Positions 1 through 9,122 are shown, counted from the stretch's first letter. The stretch: DNA of 64,000 nucleotides from Bifidobacterium sp. (GCA_022640915.1 JALCCT010000001.1:62001-126000), one strand, 5' to 3'. Program-made: numbers and translations. Notes: generated by a model not told the origin, from the sequence alone.

Positions 1-1084
1 ACTCACGATAGAGCTGAATAGTCGCGCCCATGCGCACCAACGGTTTAGTGAAGCCGAAACGGTTCTCGTATACGGTTTCGTGCACAATCGACAAGCCGTT
101 GGCCTGGGTCAGCGCCACGACGAGTGGCTGCTGCCAGTCAGTCATAAAGCCAGGATGCACATCGGTTTCGATAGCGACCGACTTCAAATCCCCACCTGGA
201 TGCCAGAAGCGGATGCCCTTGTCGGTGATGTCGAATTCCCCTCCGATTTTGCGGAACACGTTCAGGAAGGTCATCATCTCAGGCTGAGTGGCGCCTTTGA
301 CGAAGATATCGCCGTGCGTCGCTAACGCCGCCGATGCCCATGAAGCCGCCTCGATGCGGTCGGTCAGCGATGTATGCGTGTAGCCCTTGAGCTCTTTGAC
401 ACCTTCAATGCGGAAGGTCCGATCCACATCCACCGAAATAATGGCGCCCATCTTCTGCAAAACCGCCACCAAGTCCATGATCTCCGGCTCAATCGCCGCG
501 CCGGACACCTCCGTCCTGCCTTCGGCGAGCACGGCGGCGAGCAGCGTCTGCTCGGTTGCGCCCACGGAGGGGTAAGGCAGGTGGATCTTCGCGCCGTGCA
601 GACCATCTGGCGCGGTGATATGAATGCCGTCCTGATGCTCCTTGTCGACGTTCGCCCCCAGCTTGCGCAATGTTTCGAGATGGAAATCGATCGGCCGGCC
701 GCCAATGTTGCAGCCGCCCAGCTGCGGGATGAAGGCCTCGCCCAGCCGATGCAGCAGCGGACCGGAGAACAGAATCGGGATGCGCGAGGAACCTGAGAGC
801 GTGTCGACGTCGGCGACATCGGCCAGCCGCACATTGGTCGCATCGATAGTGACGATGCCCTTGTCGCCATCGACATCAACGTTTACGCCGTGCAGCCGCA
901 GTAAGTCGGAGACCACATGCACGTCACGAATCTCAGGAACGTTCTTGAGCATAGACACGCCCGGGGCGAGCAGCGCGGCCACCATGGCTTTGCTGACGAA
1001 ATTCTTCGCCCCACGCACTTTGATGATGCCGCTCAGCGGCTTTCCGCCAACCACATGCAGCACGTCTTCGCTATCTTCAGCCAC
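1..1084 (-). CDS. murA: UDP-N-acetylglucosamine 1-carboxyvinyltransferase, C-terminus beyond window
   Basis: First committed step of peptidoglycan synthesis in the cytoplasm: transfers enolpyruvate from PEP to UDP-GlcNAc. I translated the minus strand from a GTG at 1084 and it stays open for 361 codons to the window edge, so the end of the gene is missing. The N-terminal motif RGAKN (residues 24-28) holds the conserved Lys, and LGGCNIGGRP puts the PEP-binding Cys at residue 125. That Cys is the fosfomycin target; mycobacteria carry Asp there, this organism does not. A GAAAGAGG sequence lies upstream of the GTG. It is followed downstream by nothing visible; upstream is a 298-bp gap. Confidence 0.95.
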   Translation of the reverse strand, partial: MAEDSEDVLHVVGGKPLSGIIKVRGAKNFVSKAMVAALLAPGVSMLKNVPEIRDVHVVSDLLRLHGVNVDVDGDKGIVTIDATNVRLADVADVDTLSGSSRIPILFSGPLLHRLGEAFIPQLGGCNIGGRPIDFHLETLRKLGANVDKEHQDGIHITAPDGLHGAKIHLPYPSVGATEQTLLAAVLAEGRTEVSGAAIEPEIMDLVAVLQKMGAIISVDVDRTFRIEGVKELKGYTHTSLTDRIEAASWASAALATHGDIFVKGATQPEMMTFLNVFRKIGGEFDITDKGIRFWHPGGDLKSVAIETDVHPGFMTDWQQPLVVALTQANGLSIVHETVYENRFGFTKPLVRMGATIQLYRE

Positions 1085-1382
1085 TCTTCAGTCCTCTTTC
1101 ATTCCCCGCGCCCAGCTGAGGGCGGATCAACGCCAGATTTCAGTTTGCCACAGGGCTTGTGGCGGCTTAGTGAAATGGGGCAAATGCGCCAGCAGCCTAA
1201 ACAATATCCAGCGTGCCCGGTTGGCTTTCGCGCCCGAGAGCGCAAAGGCCGACAGTCGTTACTTCACGTCGTCACAACAGCGCTGCGGTAGTACACCCAT
1301 ACTGGACTCAGCGACAAGACTTACCGGCAATCCGGTGCACGGCCTTCTCGCATCTGGCCGGCCACAAGAAGCGCTATTCGTG
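1085..1382. other. Intergenic gap between murA and the DHODH-family gene
   Basis: 298 bp without a convincing gene. Open frames here are short, have no recognisable homology and no good ribosome binding site. It must hold the murA promoter on the minus strand, but I see no clear -35/-10 pair. Confidence 0.5.
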
Positions 1383-2537
1383 TCACAAGCCCGCCTTAAT
1401 CCGGTGCGCCAGCTCACAGTTCCACATGGCTCCGGTCGCGCTCATCACTGCATTCGCCCCAGCCTCACGGTAGGCTTGGTAATCAGTCATATTCATGACC
1501 CCGCCGATGCTGATGATTGCAAAATCAAGTTCCAGCCGCTCGCGCAGACCGGCGAGTCGTCGAACCATGTCCAATCCGGCGCCTCGAATGGCAGCACCGC
1601 ATACACCGCTGCGTTCGCGCCCCTCGCCCGGTAGCGCCTGATTGCCGTGGCGATCGATCAGCTTGGCTGAGACCGTGTTAATCGCAGCGAACGCTTGCAC
1701 GCTGCCGTGTGTTGCGGTTTCGCGTACCATGCGCTCCAGCACCCCGTCGTCGGGCAGGTATGCGAGCTTGACGATCAGCGGCATATCACCGATCTCGTTC
1801 TTTACTGATTCGGTGATTTCGCCGACCAGACGCGGGTCGTCGCACAGCAGTCGGTTGCGCCCTTCGTTCGGGCAGCTCGTGTTCATCTCTACCAGCTGAG
1901 CCCCGGTTTCCCGCACCAGTTTGGCAGCTGTCACGTGGTCAGCGATGTACTCGTCCGTTGTCATGCCGTCATGCCGCGAGCCTTGGAAACTGGGGATAAG
2001 CAATTGCCCCGGGCCAGCTGCGGCGATGGCATCGCGCATGTCCGGCTGCCACTCGTCCGGGTCGCGCGAAGGCACGCCGAACGAATTCGAAATCGACAAT
2101 GGCCGTTCGAATCGGCCGTCCGCCAGCACTCCTTCGTCGAGCTCCGGGTCGCCGGGGGTCAGCGAGCGCGTACGCGGATGCACCGAAAGCACATTGGGGA
2201 AGGGATTGCAGCCCCATGCCCGGCTGCGTACAGTTTTGTAAACGGCGAGGTCAAAGCCCATACGGAATGCGGCTGTGGTGAACCGCGAATTGAGCAGCGG
2301 ACCAGCCGGAATCCCGAAAGGCAGATTCACGGGGAAGCCAAGAAAGTTCGCGCCGCATTCATAGCCCACGTCGTGTTCGGCGTGCCCTTCGCATCGCACG
2401 TTTTCTTCGGATTCCACCGGTTCCGCGGCCACAGATCGACTGGCTAGCGCCGTGCCGAATGCGCCGAAAGGCCCCTGCTCGTAGTTCTCAGCATAACTCA
2501 GGTTCACATCGTAGAACGGCTTGGCACACTCGGCCAT
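1383..2537 (-). CDS. Dihydroorotate dehydrogenase family flavoprotein
   Basis: 384 residues from the ATG at 2537 (MAECAKPFYDV), which has AAGGAG 8 nt upstream. In-frame starts at 2552 and 2576 would add 5 or 13 residues. The protein has the FMN-barrel signatures of DHODH-type enzymes: FGIPAGPLLN near the N-terminus, NTSCPNEGRN with the Cys used as catalytic base in class 1 enzymes, and a C-terminal phosphate-binding ISIGGVMN. It stands alone with no pyrK or pyrimidine genes beside it, and has a ~60-residue N-terminal extension with an acidic stretch. It may be a second DHODH or a relative acting on another dihydropyrimidine or dihydro-substrate. Confidence 0.8.
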   Translation of the reverse strand: MAECAKPFYDVNLSYAENYEQGPFGAFGTALASRSVAAEPVESEENVRCEGHAEHDVGYECGANFLGFPVNLPFGIPAGPLLNSRFTTAAFRMGFDLAVYKTVRSRAWGCNPFPNVLSVHPRTRSLTPGDPELDEGVLADGRFERPLSISNSFGVPSRDPDEWQPDMRDAIAAAGPGQLLIPSFQGSRHDGMTTDEYIADHVTAAKLVRETGAQLVEMNTSCPNEGRNRLLCDDPRLVGEITESVKNEIGDMPLIVKLAYLPDDGVLERMVRETATHGSVQAFAAINTVSAKLIDRHGNQALPGEGRERSGVCGAAIRGAGLDMVRRLAGLRERLELDFAIISIGGVMNMTDYQAYREAGANAVMSATGAMWNCELAHRIKAGL

Positions 2538-2676
2538 GACATACTCCTTCATGACACGCCTCTCAGGGATTGTCACCAGTATAAAATGCCGGCTCTACGA
2601 ATCGCTTCGGCAAATAGCCCACACGCTCCAGCCAGCCCTAGATAGACATGCACGTCACCATCCGAAAACAATGCAA

Positions 2677-2955
2677 TCAGTCCACGCCAAGGTCGAAAGC
2701 CGCCGCCTCATCCTGTTTGGAATATTGGCGGAACGCCATTAACGTCTGTGTGCCGACGACACCATCAACTTTGGCAATACCGCCGGGAATGACCTCAGTC
2801 AGATCGTCGAAATCCACCGTCGAGACGATGGCGACCAGATCTGCCTCCCCGGCGACCGAATAAACATCCCTAACCCCGGGAATCTCAACGATCGTTTGCG
2901 CCGCCTCGGATACTTTGTTCGATTCGGTCGTAATCAACACCACTGCGTCAGCCAT
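2677..2955 (-). CDS. Stand-alone Lrp/AsnC ligand-binding (RAM) domain protein
   Basis: 92 residues with the beta-alpha-beta fold pattern of the Lrp/AsnC effector domain (VVLITTE, ...VAGEADLVAIVSTVDFDDL...). No helix-turn-helix domain is present, so it cannot bind DNA alone like Lrp. Such RAM-only proteins are common in actinobacteria and are thought to sense amino acids or partner with full-length Lrp proteins. AAAGGAG lies 6 nt before the ATG. It is divergent from rpiA. Confidence 0.85.
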   Translation of the reverse strand: MADAVVLITTESNKVSEAAQTIVEIPGVRDVYSVAGEADLVAIVSTVDFDDLTEVIPGGIAKVDGVVGTQTLMAFRQYSKQDEAAAFDLGVD

Positions 2956-3194
2956 GTCAGCTCCTTTGTCTGGTTCTGCCTCATCCTAGCCTATCTTTGG
3001 GGTGCTACCTGCGCGCGGCCAAAATCGCTATCGCCGGCTCATACGCAAAGCCCTAGCCATCGTCAGCAGTCGTATTGCATACACCTTTGCCTAGGAAAAC
3101 GGCTATGCGGCTATGCATTGAGCAACTCAGCAGATAGGATGGAACCGCATTGTGACCAGATTTCGCAAAGTCACGTTTCCACCGAAGGAGCAAT

Positions 3195-3893
3195 ATGGAC
3201 AAGGCACAGCAGGATGCGCTCAAAAAGGCGGCCGGCATCGAGGCGGCTAAGCTAGTCGACGATGGCATGATCGCCGGACTAGGAACCGGCTCGACTGTGC
3301 GGTTCCTCGTGGACGAGCTCGGCCGGCGGGTCAAGGATGAAGGCTTGAAATTCACCGGAGTCACCACCTCGCGCCGCACACAGGAACAGGCGGAGGGCTA
3401 CGGCATCCGCATCGTCAACATCGATGACGTGGATCATATCGACGTCACCATCGACGGCGCCGACGAGGTCGACAAGAACTTCAACGGCATCAAGGGCGGC
3501 GGCGCGGCGCTGCTGTGGGAGAAGATCGTAGCGACAAACTCCAGGCGGATCGTGTGGATCGTCGACGAGTCCAAGGTCGTGGACACCATCGGCAGATTCC
3601 CGCTGCCGGTAGAGGTCATCCCCTTCGGAGCCGGACATGTCATCAAGCGTTTCGAAGCCAAGGGCTACAAGCCTGTACTGCGGCTGGACTGCGCAGGGAA
3701 GCCGGTGCGCACTGACGAGAATAACTATGTGGTCGATCTGCATCTTGACCGCATCGATCATCCGCAGGATCTAGCCGAAGATCTCATCACCACGGTCGGC
3801 GTGGTCGAGCACGGACTCTTCCTCGGCATGGTCGACCAAGTCATCGTGGGCGACCCCAACGGCCCTCGTGTGCTGACCAACGCCAATAAGTAG
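3195..3893 (+). CDS. rpiA: Ribose-5-phosphate isomerase A
   Basis: Interconverts ribose 5-phosphate and ribulose 5-phosphate in the pentose phosphate pathway; in bifidobacteria this feeds the fructose-6-phosphate phosphoketolase shunt. 232 residues, the usual RpiA length. Family motifs are intact: [10 protein letters not shown] near residue 28, [12 protein letters not shown] near 89, and [11 protein letters not shown] carrying the catalytic Lys/Glu region. AAGGAG lies 5 nt before the ATG. The gene ends 12 nt before a perfect 64-bp palindrome that should terminate it. Confidence 0.97.
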   Translation: MDKAQQDALKKAAGIEAAKLVDDGMIAGLGTGSTVRFLVDELGRRVKDEGLKFTGVTTSRRTQEQAEGYGIRIVNIDDVDHIDVTIDGADEVDKNFNGIKGGGAALLWEKIVATNSRRIVWIVDESKVVDTIGRFPLPVEVIPFGAGHVIKRFEAKGYKPVLRLDCAGKPVRTDENNYVVDLHLDRIDHPQDLAEDLITTVGVVEHGLFLGMVDQVIVGDPNGPRVLTNANK

Positions 3894-3905
3894 ATAGGTA
3901 ATACA

Positions 3906-3969
3906 GCACAGAGAACAGGGCCGGTTGGCCTCCCTCGCGAGGGAGGCCAACCGGCCCTGTTCTCTGTGC
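3906..3969. terminator. Perfect 64-bp palindrome, bidirectional terminator between rpiA and tpx
   Basis: The 32-nt arms 3906-3937 and 3938-3969 are exactly complementary, centred on CTCG/CGAG. It lies between convergent rpiA (ends 3893) and tpx (ends 4018), so it probably stops both. There is a TTTTT tract further on at 3979-3983 on the plus side. Confidence 0.8.
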
Positions 3970-4017
3970 AATCGCCAGTTTTTCAGTTAGCGAGTCAGTC
4001 TGTCTGCGGTCGACAGC

Positions 4018-4524
4018 TCAGTCCAGCGCAGCCACCGCGGCGCGCGCGGCATCGTAATCGGGTTCATCGTGGATTTCAGGCACCTGCTGGGTGTAGGCGA
4101 CTTTGCCGTCGCGGCCGGCAACCACTATGGCGCGGGACAGCAAGCCCTCAAGCGCGCCGTCTGTCATGGTCACGCCGTAGTCCTCGCCGAACGAAGAACG
4201 AAATGCGGAGGCAACAACGACGTTTTTAATGCCCTCAGCTCCGCAGAAGCGCGCCTGCGCGAAGGGAAGATCCTTCGAAACGCACACCACGACAGTGTCA
4301 TCGAGATCTTCGGCGATTGTGTTGAAGCGATGCACGGACGCGGAACAGACATCGGTGTCAAGCGAGGGAAAGATGTTCAGGACGATTTTTTTGCCTGCGA
4401 ATGATGCCGAATCAACTTCGCCGAGATCATTACCGACAAGGGTGAAGGCCGGCAGTGCGGAGCCGGTTTCGGGAAGCGTGCCAATGGTTTGTACGGGGTC
4501 TGAGCCCAAAGTTATCTGTGTCAT
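4018..4524 (-). CDS. tpx: Thiol peroxidase (2-Cys, Tpx type)
   Basis: Reduces H2O2 and alkyl hydroperoxides using thioredoxin-type donors; a main peroxide defence in an anaerobe lacking catalase. 168 residues. The peroxidatic Cys is residue 60 in SLDTDVC and the resolving Cys is residue 94 in QARFCG, the spacing of atypical 2-Cys Tpx proteins. A third Cys lies at 81. The start MTQITLG matches family N-termini, but no Shine-Dalgarno precedes it. Confidence 0.95.
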   Translation of the reverse strand: MTQITLGSDPVQTIGTLPETGSALPAFTLVGNDLGEVDSASFAGKKIVLNIFPSLDTDVCSASVHRFNTIAEDLDDTVVVCVSKDLPFAQARFCGAEGIKNVVVASAFRSSFGEDYGVTMTDGALEGLLSRAIVVAGRDGKVAYTQQVPEIHDEPDYDAARAAVAALD

Positions 4525-4588
4525 ACACTCTATGATGACACAGCTGCGGCTGTCGCGCTAGCGCAACAGATAATTCCGGCGAAAGCGA

Positions 4589-4623
4589 AAGACCCGGAAC
4601 CGATTCGATCGGTTCCGGGTCTT
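4589..4623 (-). terminator. Rho-independent terminator after the bS22-like gene
   Basis: 16-nt perfect arms (4589-4604 and 4608-4623) around a 3-nt loop. On the minus strand the stem is followed by the pyrimidine-rich TCGCTTTCGCC. It lies downstream of the small gene at 4749-4838. Confidence 0.75.
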
Positions 4624-4748
4624 ATCCCCGAGACTGTGGTGGGCCACCTATTCACAATCATGAATTGAACGGCGAGCCATGTGGCTTGAGGGGTTGCGCG
4701 CTATCGCAAACGGTCGCAGCGTACAAAACCATGCTGGTGACGAACGTA

Positions 4749-4838
4749 CTACTTGCGCTGATGACGAGTCTTACGCAGCATTTTGCGGTGCTTCTTCTTG
4801 CTCATCCGCTTGCGGCGCTTCTTGATGACAGAACCCAT
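4749..4838 (-). CDS. bS22-like very small ribosomal protein (AURKAIP1/COX24 domain)
   Basis: 29 residues, [19 protein letters not shown] followed by [10 protein letters not shown]. This closely resembles the actinobacterial bS22 protein (33 residues in mycobacteria), which sits in the small ribosomal subunit near the decoding centre. More than half of the residues are Lys or Arg. It is too short for ordinary ORF cut-offs. It is followed by a strong hairpin terminator at 4589-4623, supporting a monocistronic transcript. Confidence 0.88.
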   Translation of the reverse strand: MGSVIKKRRKRMSKKKHRKMLRKTRHQRK

Positions 4839-5034
4839 CTGAAGCCTCCAATCCTTGACTATAAGTGTGCAACTTGCCCAATACTACACTGCTTTGGCGA
4901 CTTTTACACTCGGCGTGGGAAAATGCGCAGCGGCGCACTCAACTGCCTGCCAAGAGTTGCCTAGAGCCTGTAGAACCAGCGAACAATGCCGTTCGACAGC
5001 AGCGAGCCCACCCGGCTTGCGCGCGAGCGGTGAA

Positions 5035-5643
5035 TCACAACGGGAACTTTTGGTAGAAGCGTTCGACCGCGTCCTTGGAACCTGTGGCTTGGAAAACCAC
5101 AGTGTCATTCTGCCACAGCGCCACGGCTTTGCCACTGTCTGCCGGATCGGTTTTGACGGTGTAGCTGCCAGTTGCACTGCCTGCCACTTTGACGCTTCCT
5201 GCACCCAGCTCCTGGCCGGTCATCGAGCCCGCAAGGGAGTCATACTGCGTCTTGGCCTCATCGGCGCTCGACCATTGAGCGGTAACCAAGGTGATCGTGT
5301 CAGCTGCGGTGCCGGTTCCGTATGTCACAGTGTATTCCTCGATAGGCGTCGCCGCCGACCAATTGGTGCTGGGAGCGGCGTTGGTACGCGCGAAATTAAG
5401 CACACTGTCAGGCATCGCCTTGAGCAGTTCGCTGGCATCGCTCGGCAACGGGCTTGCTGTGATGCTTGGCGTCGTCGGCGCCTCGGAGCTCTTCTGCGCG
5501 CCCGGGTTCTGGGCAGGAGCCTTGTTCAGCGCCCAACCCGGCCAAATGAATGCGGAAAGAAGGGCAAGCACGATGACGAGCGCCGCTGCAACGACAACCG
5601 CGATAAGACTGCCATGAGAAGATGTGGATTCGCTTTTCGACAT
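5035..5643 (-). CDS. Membrane-anchored hypothetical protein
   Basis: 202 residues from the ATG at 5643. A short polar N-terminus is followed by one hydrophobic helix at about residues 12-34, then a Pro/Ala/Ser-rich linker and a ~150-residue soluble domain rich in Thr, Ser and Ala, so it should be anchored in the membrane with its C-terminal domain outside. I recognise no enzyme motif. No Shine-Dalgarno is visible; GATAAT (minus strand, 5651-5656) ends 7 nt before the ATG, consistent with a leaderless mRNA. It is divergent from radA. Confidence 0.7.
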   Translation of the reverse strand: MSKSESTSSHGSLIAVVVAAALVIVLALLSAFIWPGWALNKAPAQNPGAQKSSEAPTTPSITASPLPSDASELLKAMPDSVLNFARTNAAPSTNWSAATPIEEYTVTYGTGTAADTITLVTAQWSSADEAKTQYDSLAGSMTGQELGAGSVKVAGSATGSYTVKTDPADSGKAVALWQNDTVVFQATGSKDAVERFYQKFPL

Positions 5644-5813
5644 GGCACCGATTATCGCACAGCGGATTGACTCGCCGCTGGCCGCGCATAGCCGGTAAGA
5701 CATATGCGTGACTAACAGAAAACGGCTGAATCGCTCGGCACGAAAACACTCAATACCATGTCGGGTTCGCCAACCGCCGCCGCTTGTCTCGAAACTTCGC
5801 TAGCGTCACAGTC

Positions 5814-7241
5814 ATGGCGAAAAGCGCGATGCAATACGTGTGCACGGAATGCGGCTGGAACGGGCCGAAATGGTACGGCCGCTGCCCGCAGTGCGGCCAA
5901 TGGGGAACCATCGAGGAATTCCACGAGGCACGTCCGGCAGCAGCCACGCGCACGGCAGCCCCAGGGCGCACCTCGCGCACCTTGGCCAACCACACCGGCG
6001 ACTTGGGCGCCACGCCTATCACCGACATCGACACGCACGGCGTGCAGCGCATACCGACCGGATTTGGCGAATTCGACCGCGTGCTCGGTGGCGGCATCGT
6101 GCCCGGCTCAGTCGTGCTGGTGGCCGGCGAGCCGGGCATCGGCAAATCGACGCTGCTGCTGGAGACAGCGGGTCATGTGGCACGTTACGTGGCGCGCAGC
6201 CAATCGCCCAAATCGGTGCTGTATGTCTCCGGCGAGGAATCGCAGGCCCAGGTCAGGATGCGGGCTTCGCGCATCAACGCGGTCGAGGGCAATCTGCTGC
6301 TGGCCTCCACTACGGATCTGTCAACAGCGCTCGGCTTGATCGAGCAAGAGAAGCCGGCGCTGGTCATCGTTGATTCGGCGCAGACCATAGTTTCTCAAGA
6401 CGTGGATGGCATCGCTGGCGGCTCGACGCAGGTGCGCGAGGTCGCCAGCGCCTTGATCGACAGCGCAAAAACAATGGATATTCCGGTGTTTCTGGTGGGC
6501 CATGTAACCAAGGACGGCTCGATCGCGGGCCCGCGCACGCTGGAGCATGTCGTCGACGTCGTCTGCCAGTTCGAGGGCGACGCGCAGACCGCGCTGCGCA
6601 TGCTGCGCGCCGTGAAGAACCGCTTCGGTCCGACCGACGAAGTCGGCTGCTTCGATATGAGCGGCGACGGTATCGAGGAGGTACCCGATCCCTCCGGGCT
6701 GTTTTTGTCCACCTCCAACGAGCCGACCGAGGGCACCTGCGTCACGTTCACACTGGACGGCCATCGCAGCCTGCCCATTGAGGTACAGGCCTTGGCGACC
6801 GCTTCGGCATTGCCCACTCCGCGGCGCGCCACCAACGGCATCGATGCGAACCGCTTGGCGATGCTCATTGCCGTGCTCTATAAACATGGTCATGTGAACC
6901 TCTTGGCCAAAGATGTGTACGTCTCAACAATCGCTGGCGGAATGGCGAAAGAGCCAGCGTGCGACTTGGCCATCGTCTCCGCGCTGGCGAGCGCCGCCGC
7001 CTCACGCCCGATCGCACGCACGACGTGCGCCATCGGCGAGATCTCGCTCACCGGCCAAGTGCGCCCGGTGCCACGCTTGGCGCACCGCCTGACCGAGGCG
7101 GCCCGGCTGGGATTCACCACAGCGGTTGTGCCGGTGCCGCGCGGGCGCCGCGGCACCGCAGCCGCACCTGCCGGCATGCGCGTCATCGAAGCCGCCTCGC
7201 TGCGCGACGCGTTGGCGGCTCTAGGCGTCACTGCACGGTAG
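5814..7241 (+). CDS. radA: DNA repair protein RadA (Sms)
   Basis: Branch-migrating ATPase that processes recombination intermediates with RecA. 475 residues from ATG 5814. Order: zinc finger with Cys 10, 13, 24 and 27; RecA-like ATPase with Walker A GEPGIGKST at 105-113; the RadA-specific KNRFG near 268; C-terminal Lon-protease-like domain from about 300. No Shine-Dalgarno precedes it; TAGCGT ends 7 nt before the ATG, so the mRNA may be leaderless. An in-frame TTG at 5784 is a less likely start because it extends past the family's normal N-terminus. Confidence 0.96.
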   Translation: MAKSAMQYVCTECGWNGPKWYGRCPQCGQWGTIEEFHEARPAAATRTAAPGRTSRTLANHTGDLGATPITDIDTHGVQRIPTGFGEFDRVLGGGIVPGSVVLVAGEPGIGKSTLLLETAGHVARYVARSQSPKSVLYVSGEESQAQVRMRASRINAVEGNLLLASTTDLSTALGLIEQEKPALVIVDSAQTIVSQDVDGIAGGSTQVREVASALIDSAKTMDIPVFLVGHVTKDGSIAGPRTLEHVVDVVCQFEGDAQTALRMLRAVKNRFGPTDEVGCFDMSGDGIEEVPDPSGLFLSTSNEPTEGTCVTFTLDGHRSLPIEVQALATASALPTPRRATNGIDANRLAMLIAVLYKHGHVNLLAKDVYVSTIAGGMAKEPACDLAIVSALASAAASRPIARTTCAIGEISLTGQVRPVPRLAHRLTEAARLGFTTAVVPVPRGRRGTAAAPAGMRVIEAASLRDALAALGVTAR

Positions 7242-7507
7242 CACTCTTACAAAAGAACCTCATCGTTGGACGCGAGGCATGCACTCAGTTCGGGGCTCAT
7301 TTGACTTGGCGCGGTATTATTTCTGCGTTGTATCTCGAAATTACGTGCAACGTTGTAGCTGTGTATATAACATGTTGCACTAATTCGATTTGCTGCGTTG
7401 CCAAAACTATTGTACGTATCCTGCTTATCACCGTTACATTTTCGTTATATTCACCTACATACACTCATTGCATACTCATTGCATAACAGCGATGGGGAGG
7501 TGAAACG
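7242..7507. other. AT-rich intergenic stretch upstream of the 28-codon ORF
   Basis: Runs from the end of radA to the small ORF. Roughly 40% GC over 7321-7440, against about 60% in the flanking genes. No gene-sized frame is convincing. It ends with GGGGAGGTGA just before 7508. A TATATT at 7446-7451 could be a -10 element, but no clear -35 accompanies it. The composition suggests a promoter or regulatory region, or acquired DNA with the MFS gene. Confidence 0.5.
7463..7484. repeat. Tandem 11-bp direct repeat
   Basis: ACTCATTGCAT occurs twice head to tail (7463-7473 and 7474-7484). The 11-bp period is close to one DNA helical turn, so both copies present on the same face, as in operators bound by two protomers. 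It lies 24 bp before the small ORF. Confidence 0.7.
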
Positions 7508-7594
7508 ATGGGTTGGCATCACATAGATTTCGGCAGAGTCTCTTATTCGATGGCGTTCACCAATCAATACATAATTTTTCACGTATGCCTGTAA
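7508..7594 (+). CDS. Putative 28-residue small protein or leader peptide
   Basis: ATG at 7508 runs 28 codons to TAA. It is preceded by GGGGAGGTGA ending 5 nt before the ATG, the strongest Shine-Dalgarno in this area. The peptide starts MGWHHIDFGRV and ends with hydrophobic QYIIFHVCL. It has no recognisable family. It lies 96 bp upstream of the MFS gene start, where translation of a short ORF could regulate the transporter. It may instead be the N-terminal remnant of a decayed gene. Confidence 0.45.
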   Translation: MGWHHIDFGRVSYSMAFTNQYIIFHVCL

Positions 7595-7690
7595 TACAAG
7601 AATCGATCACTGAGATTCCTTCGAATCGAGCTGCCCAAACAACGACTAATGTCGTCGAGCTTGTGCGTTCAATGGGACAAGAGAAGAACC

Positions 7691-9040
7691 ATGTCTATAT
7701 CGTCCAACAATGAAATTCAAGGGTTAACCGTGCATCATCAGCAGGGTTTGCGCTGGAGCGTTCCGATTCTGCTGACGGGCGAGGGGGCTTCGCAGCTGGG
7801 CGACAATCTGTTCATGCTGGCGGCGGACTGGTATATCGCCAAACTGACGCAGAACGCGGCTATCATCGGCATCTTTTCGGCGTTGTTCGCTTCCACCAGC
7901 CTGATCATGGTATTCACCGGCGGGGTGGCCGACCGGCATCGGCGCATGCCATTAATGCTCGCGGTCGACGCGGTGCAGACGGCCATTATGGTGGCGGCGA
8001 CTTTCCTGTATGCGGCGATTCCTCCCACGGTGGTGGGCTTGGCCTCCATAGTGCTGCTGACGCGGCTGGTCGGCATGTTCTTCATGCCAGCGGTCAACGC
8101 GCTGATCCCGCAGCTGGCGGACGACGATTCGCTCGAACGGGTCAACGGCATGTACCAATGCGTGTCCATGTCCATGGAGATGGCGGGTACGCTCATCGGC
8201 GGCGCCATTGTGGCTCTGCTGCCGCTGGCGGCGTTCACCGCGATCGACGCCCTGACGTTCCTGGCGTCCTTCGCATGCGTGGGCGTGCTGATGCGCCTGC
8301 ATGTGGAGACCTACGAGCCCGATGAGGACGACGACGCGCACGGCTGGCGTCAGGGGATCGATTATATCCGCGGCAACAGCCTGATGCACGGCGTCATCAT
8401 GCTCGCCCTCGTGGTCAATTTCGCGCTCGGCCCGGTGATGAGCCTGGATGTGCTGTGGGTGCAACAGGTGCTGCACGCCTCCGCGTTCGTGTACAGTTCC
8501 ATCCAGATCGTGCTGATGGTCGGCGTCATCTTGGGCAATGTCGCCGTCTTCGCGTTGCAGCATGCGCCGTTCAAGGCCAAGCTGATCATCCCGCTGCTGG
8601 TCATGGCCGGGTCGATCGCGACTCTTGCGCTGTTTCCCTCCGTATGGCTCACGTTGGCGATGATTCTCGTGCTGGGATTTGCTGCAGGAATCGTGAATGT
8701 GACGGTCTCAACCACTGTGCAGCGTTTCACGCCCGAGCATTTGCTGGGCAGGGTCAACGGCGCGCTGCTCACCGGCACGCAGGCCGCGCTGCCCATCGGC
8801 ATGGCGCTCGGCGGCGTCATTGCCCAGCACGTCGGAGTCGCCAACGTATTCCTGGGCGGCGGGGCTATTGCCATTATCGCGGCGCTTGTGGCGGCCACGC
8901 GCCCATGGAATGTGCCGGAAGAGGAGACTGAAGACGATGATGAGCCTGGCGAGTCTGAGGGAACTGAGACTGCCGAAACGCTCGCAACTGCTGAATCCGA
9001 AGCAGTCGACGCAGCTCAGGATACGGTACCTAACAACTAA
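7691..9040 (+). CDS. Major facilitator superfamily exporter
   Basis: 449 residues from ATG 7691, preceded by AAGAGAAG. The hydrophobicity pattern fits about 12 membrane segments. The loop after helix 2 carries the MFS motif A as GGVADRHRRMPLML, and the overall pattern resembles the MFS_3/EntS-like drug and siderophore exporters, so it probably exports a small molecule by proton antiport. The last ~40 residues are a very acidic cytoplasmic tail (EEETEDDDEPGESEG...). The other start at 7649 adds 14 residues with no better ribosome binding site. The substrate is unknown. Confidence 0.85.
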   Translation: MSISSNNEIQGLTVHHQQGLRWSVPILLTGEGASQLGDNLFMLAADWYIAKLTQNAAIIGIFSALFASTSLIMVFTGGVADRHRRMPLMLAVDAVQTAIMVAATFLYAAIPPTVVGLASIVLLTRLVGMFFMPAVNALIPQLADDDSLERVNGMYQCVSMSMEMAGTLIGGAIVALLPLAAFTAIDALTFLASFACVGVLMRLHVETYEPDEDDDAHGWRQGIDYIRGNSLMHGVIMLALVVNFALGPVMSLDVLWVQQVLHASAFVYSSIQIVLMVGVILGNVAVFALQHAPFKAKLIIPLLVMAGSIATLALFPSVWLTLAMILVLGFAAGIVNVTVSTTVQRFTPEHLLGRVNGALLTGTQAALPIGMALGGVIAQHVGVANVFLGGGAIAIIAALVAATRPWNVPEEETEDDDEPGESEGTETAETLATAESEAVDAAQDTVPNN

Positions 9041-9122
9041 AGTCTGCGGTCGCGCAAGGAAAAACGCATTCTGCAGATACGAAAACGCCATACAGGGCGT
9101 GATGCCATTAGACTGGCATGCA

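Noticed and set aside
7249..7486. Hydrophobic open frame after radA (end of the 6959-7486 frame)
   Set aside because: The hydrophobic residues come from AT-rich codons; it begins inside radA in another frame and has no start site.
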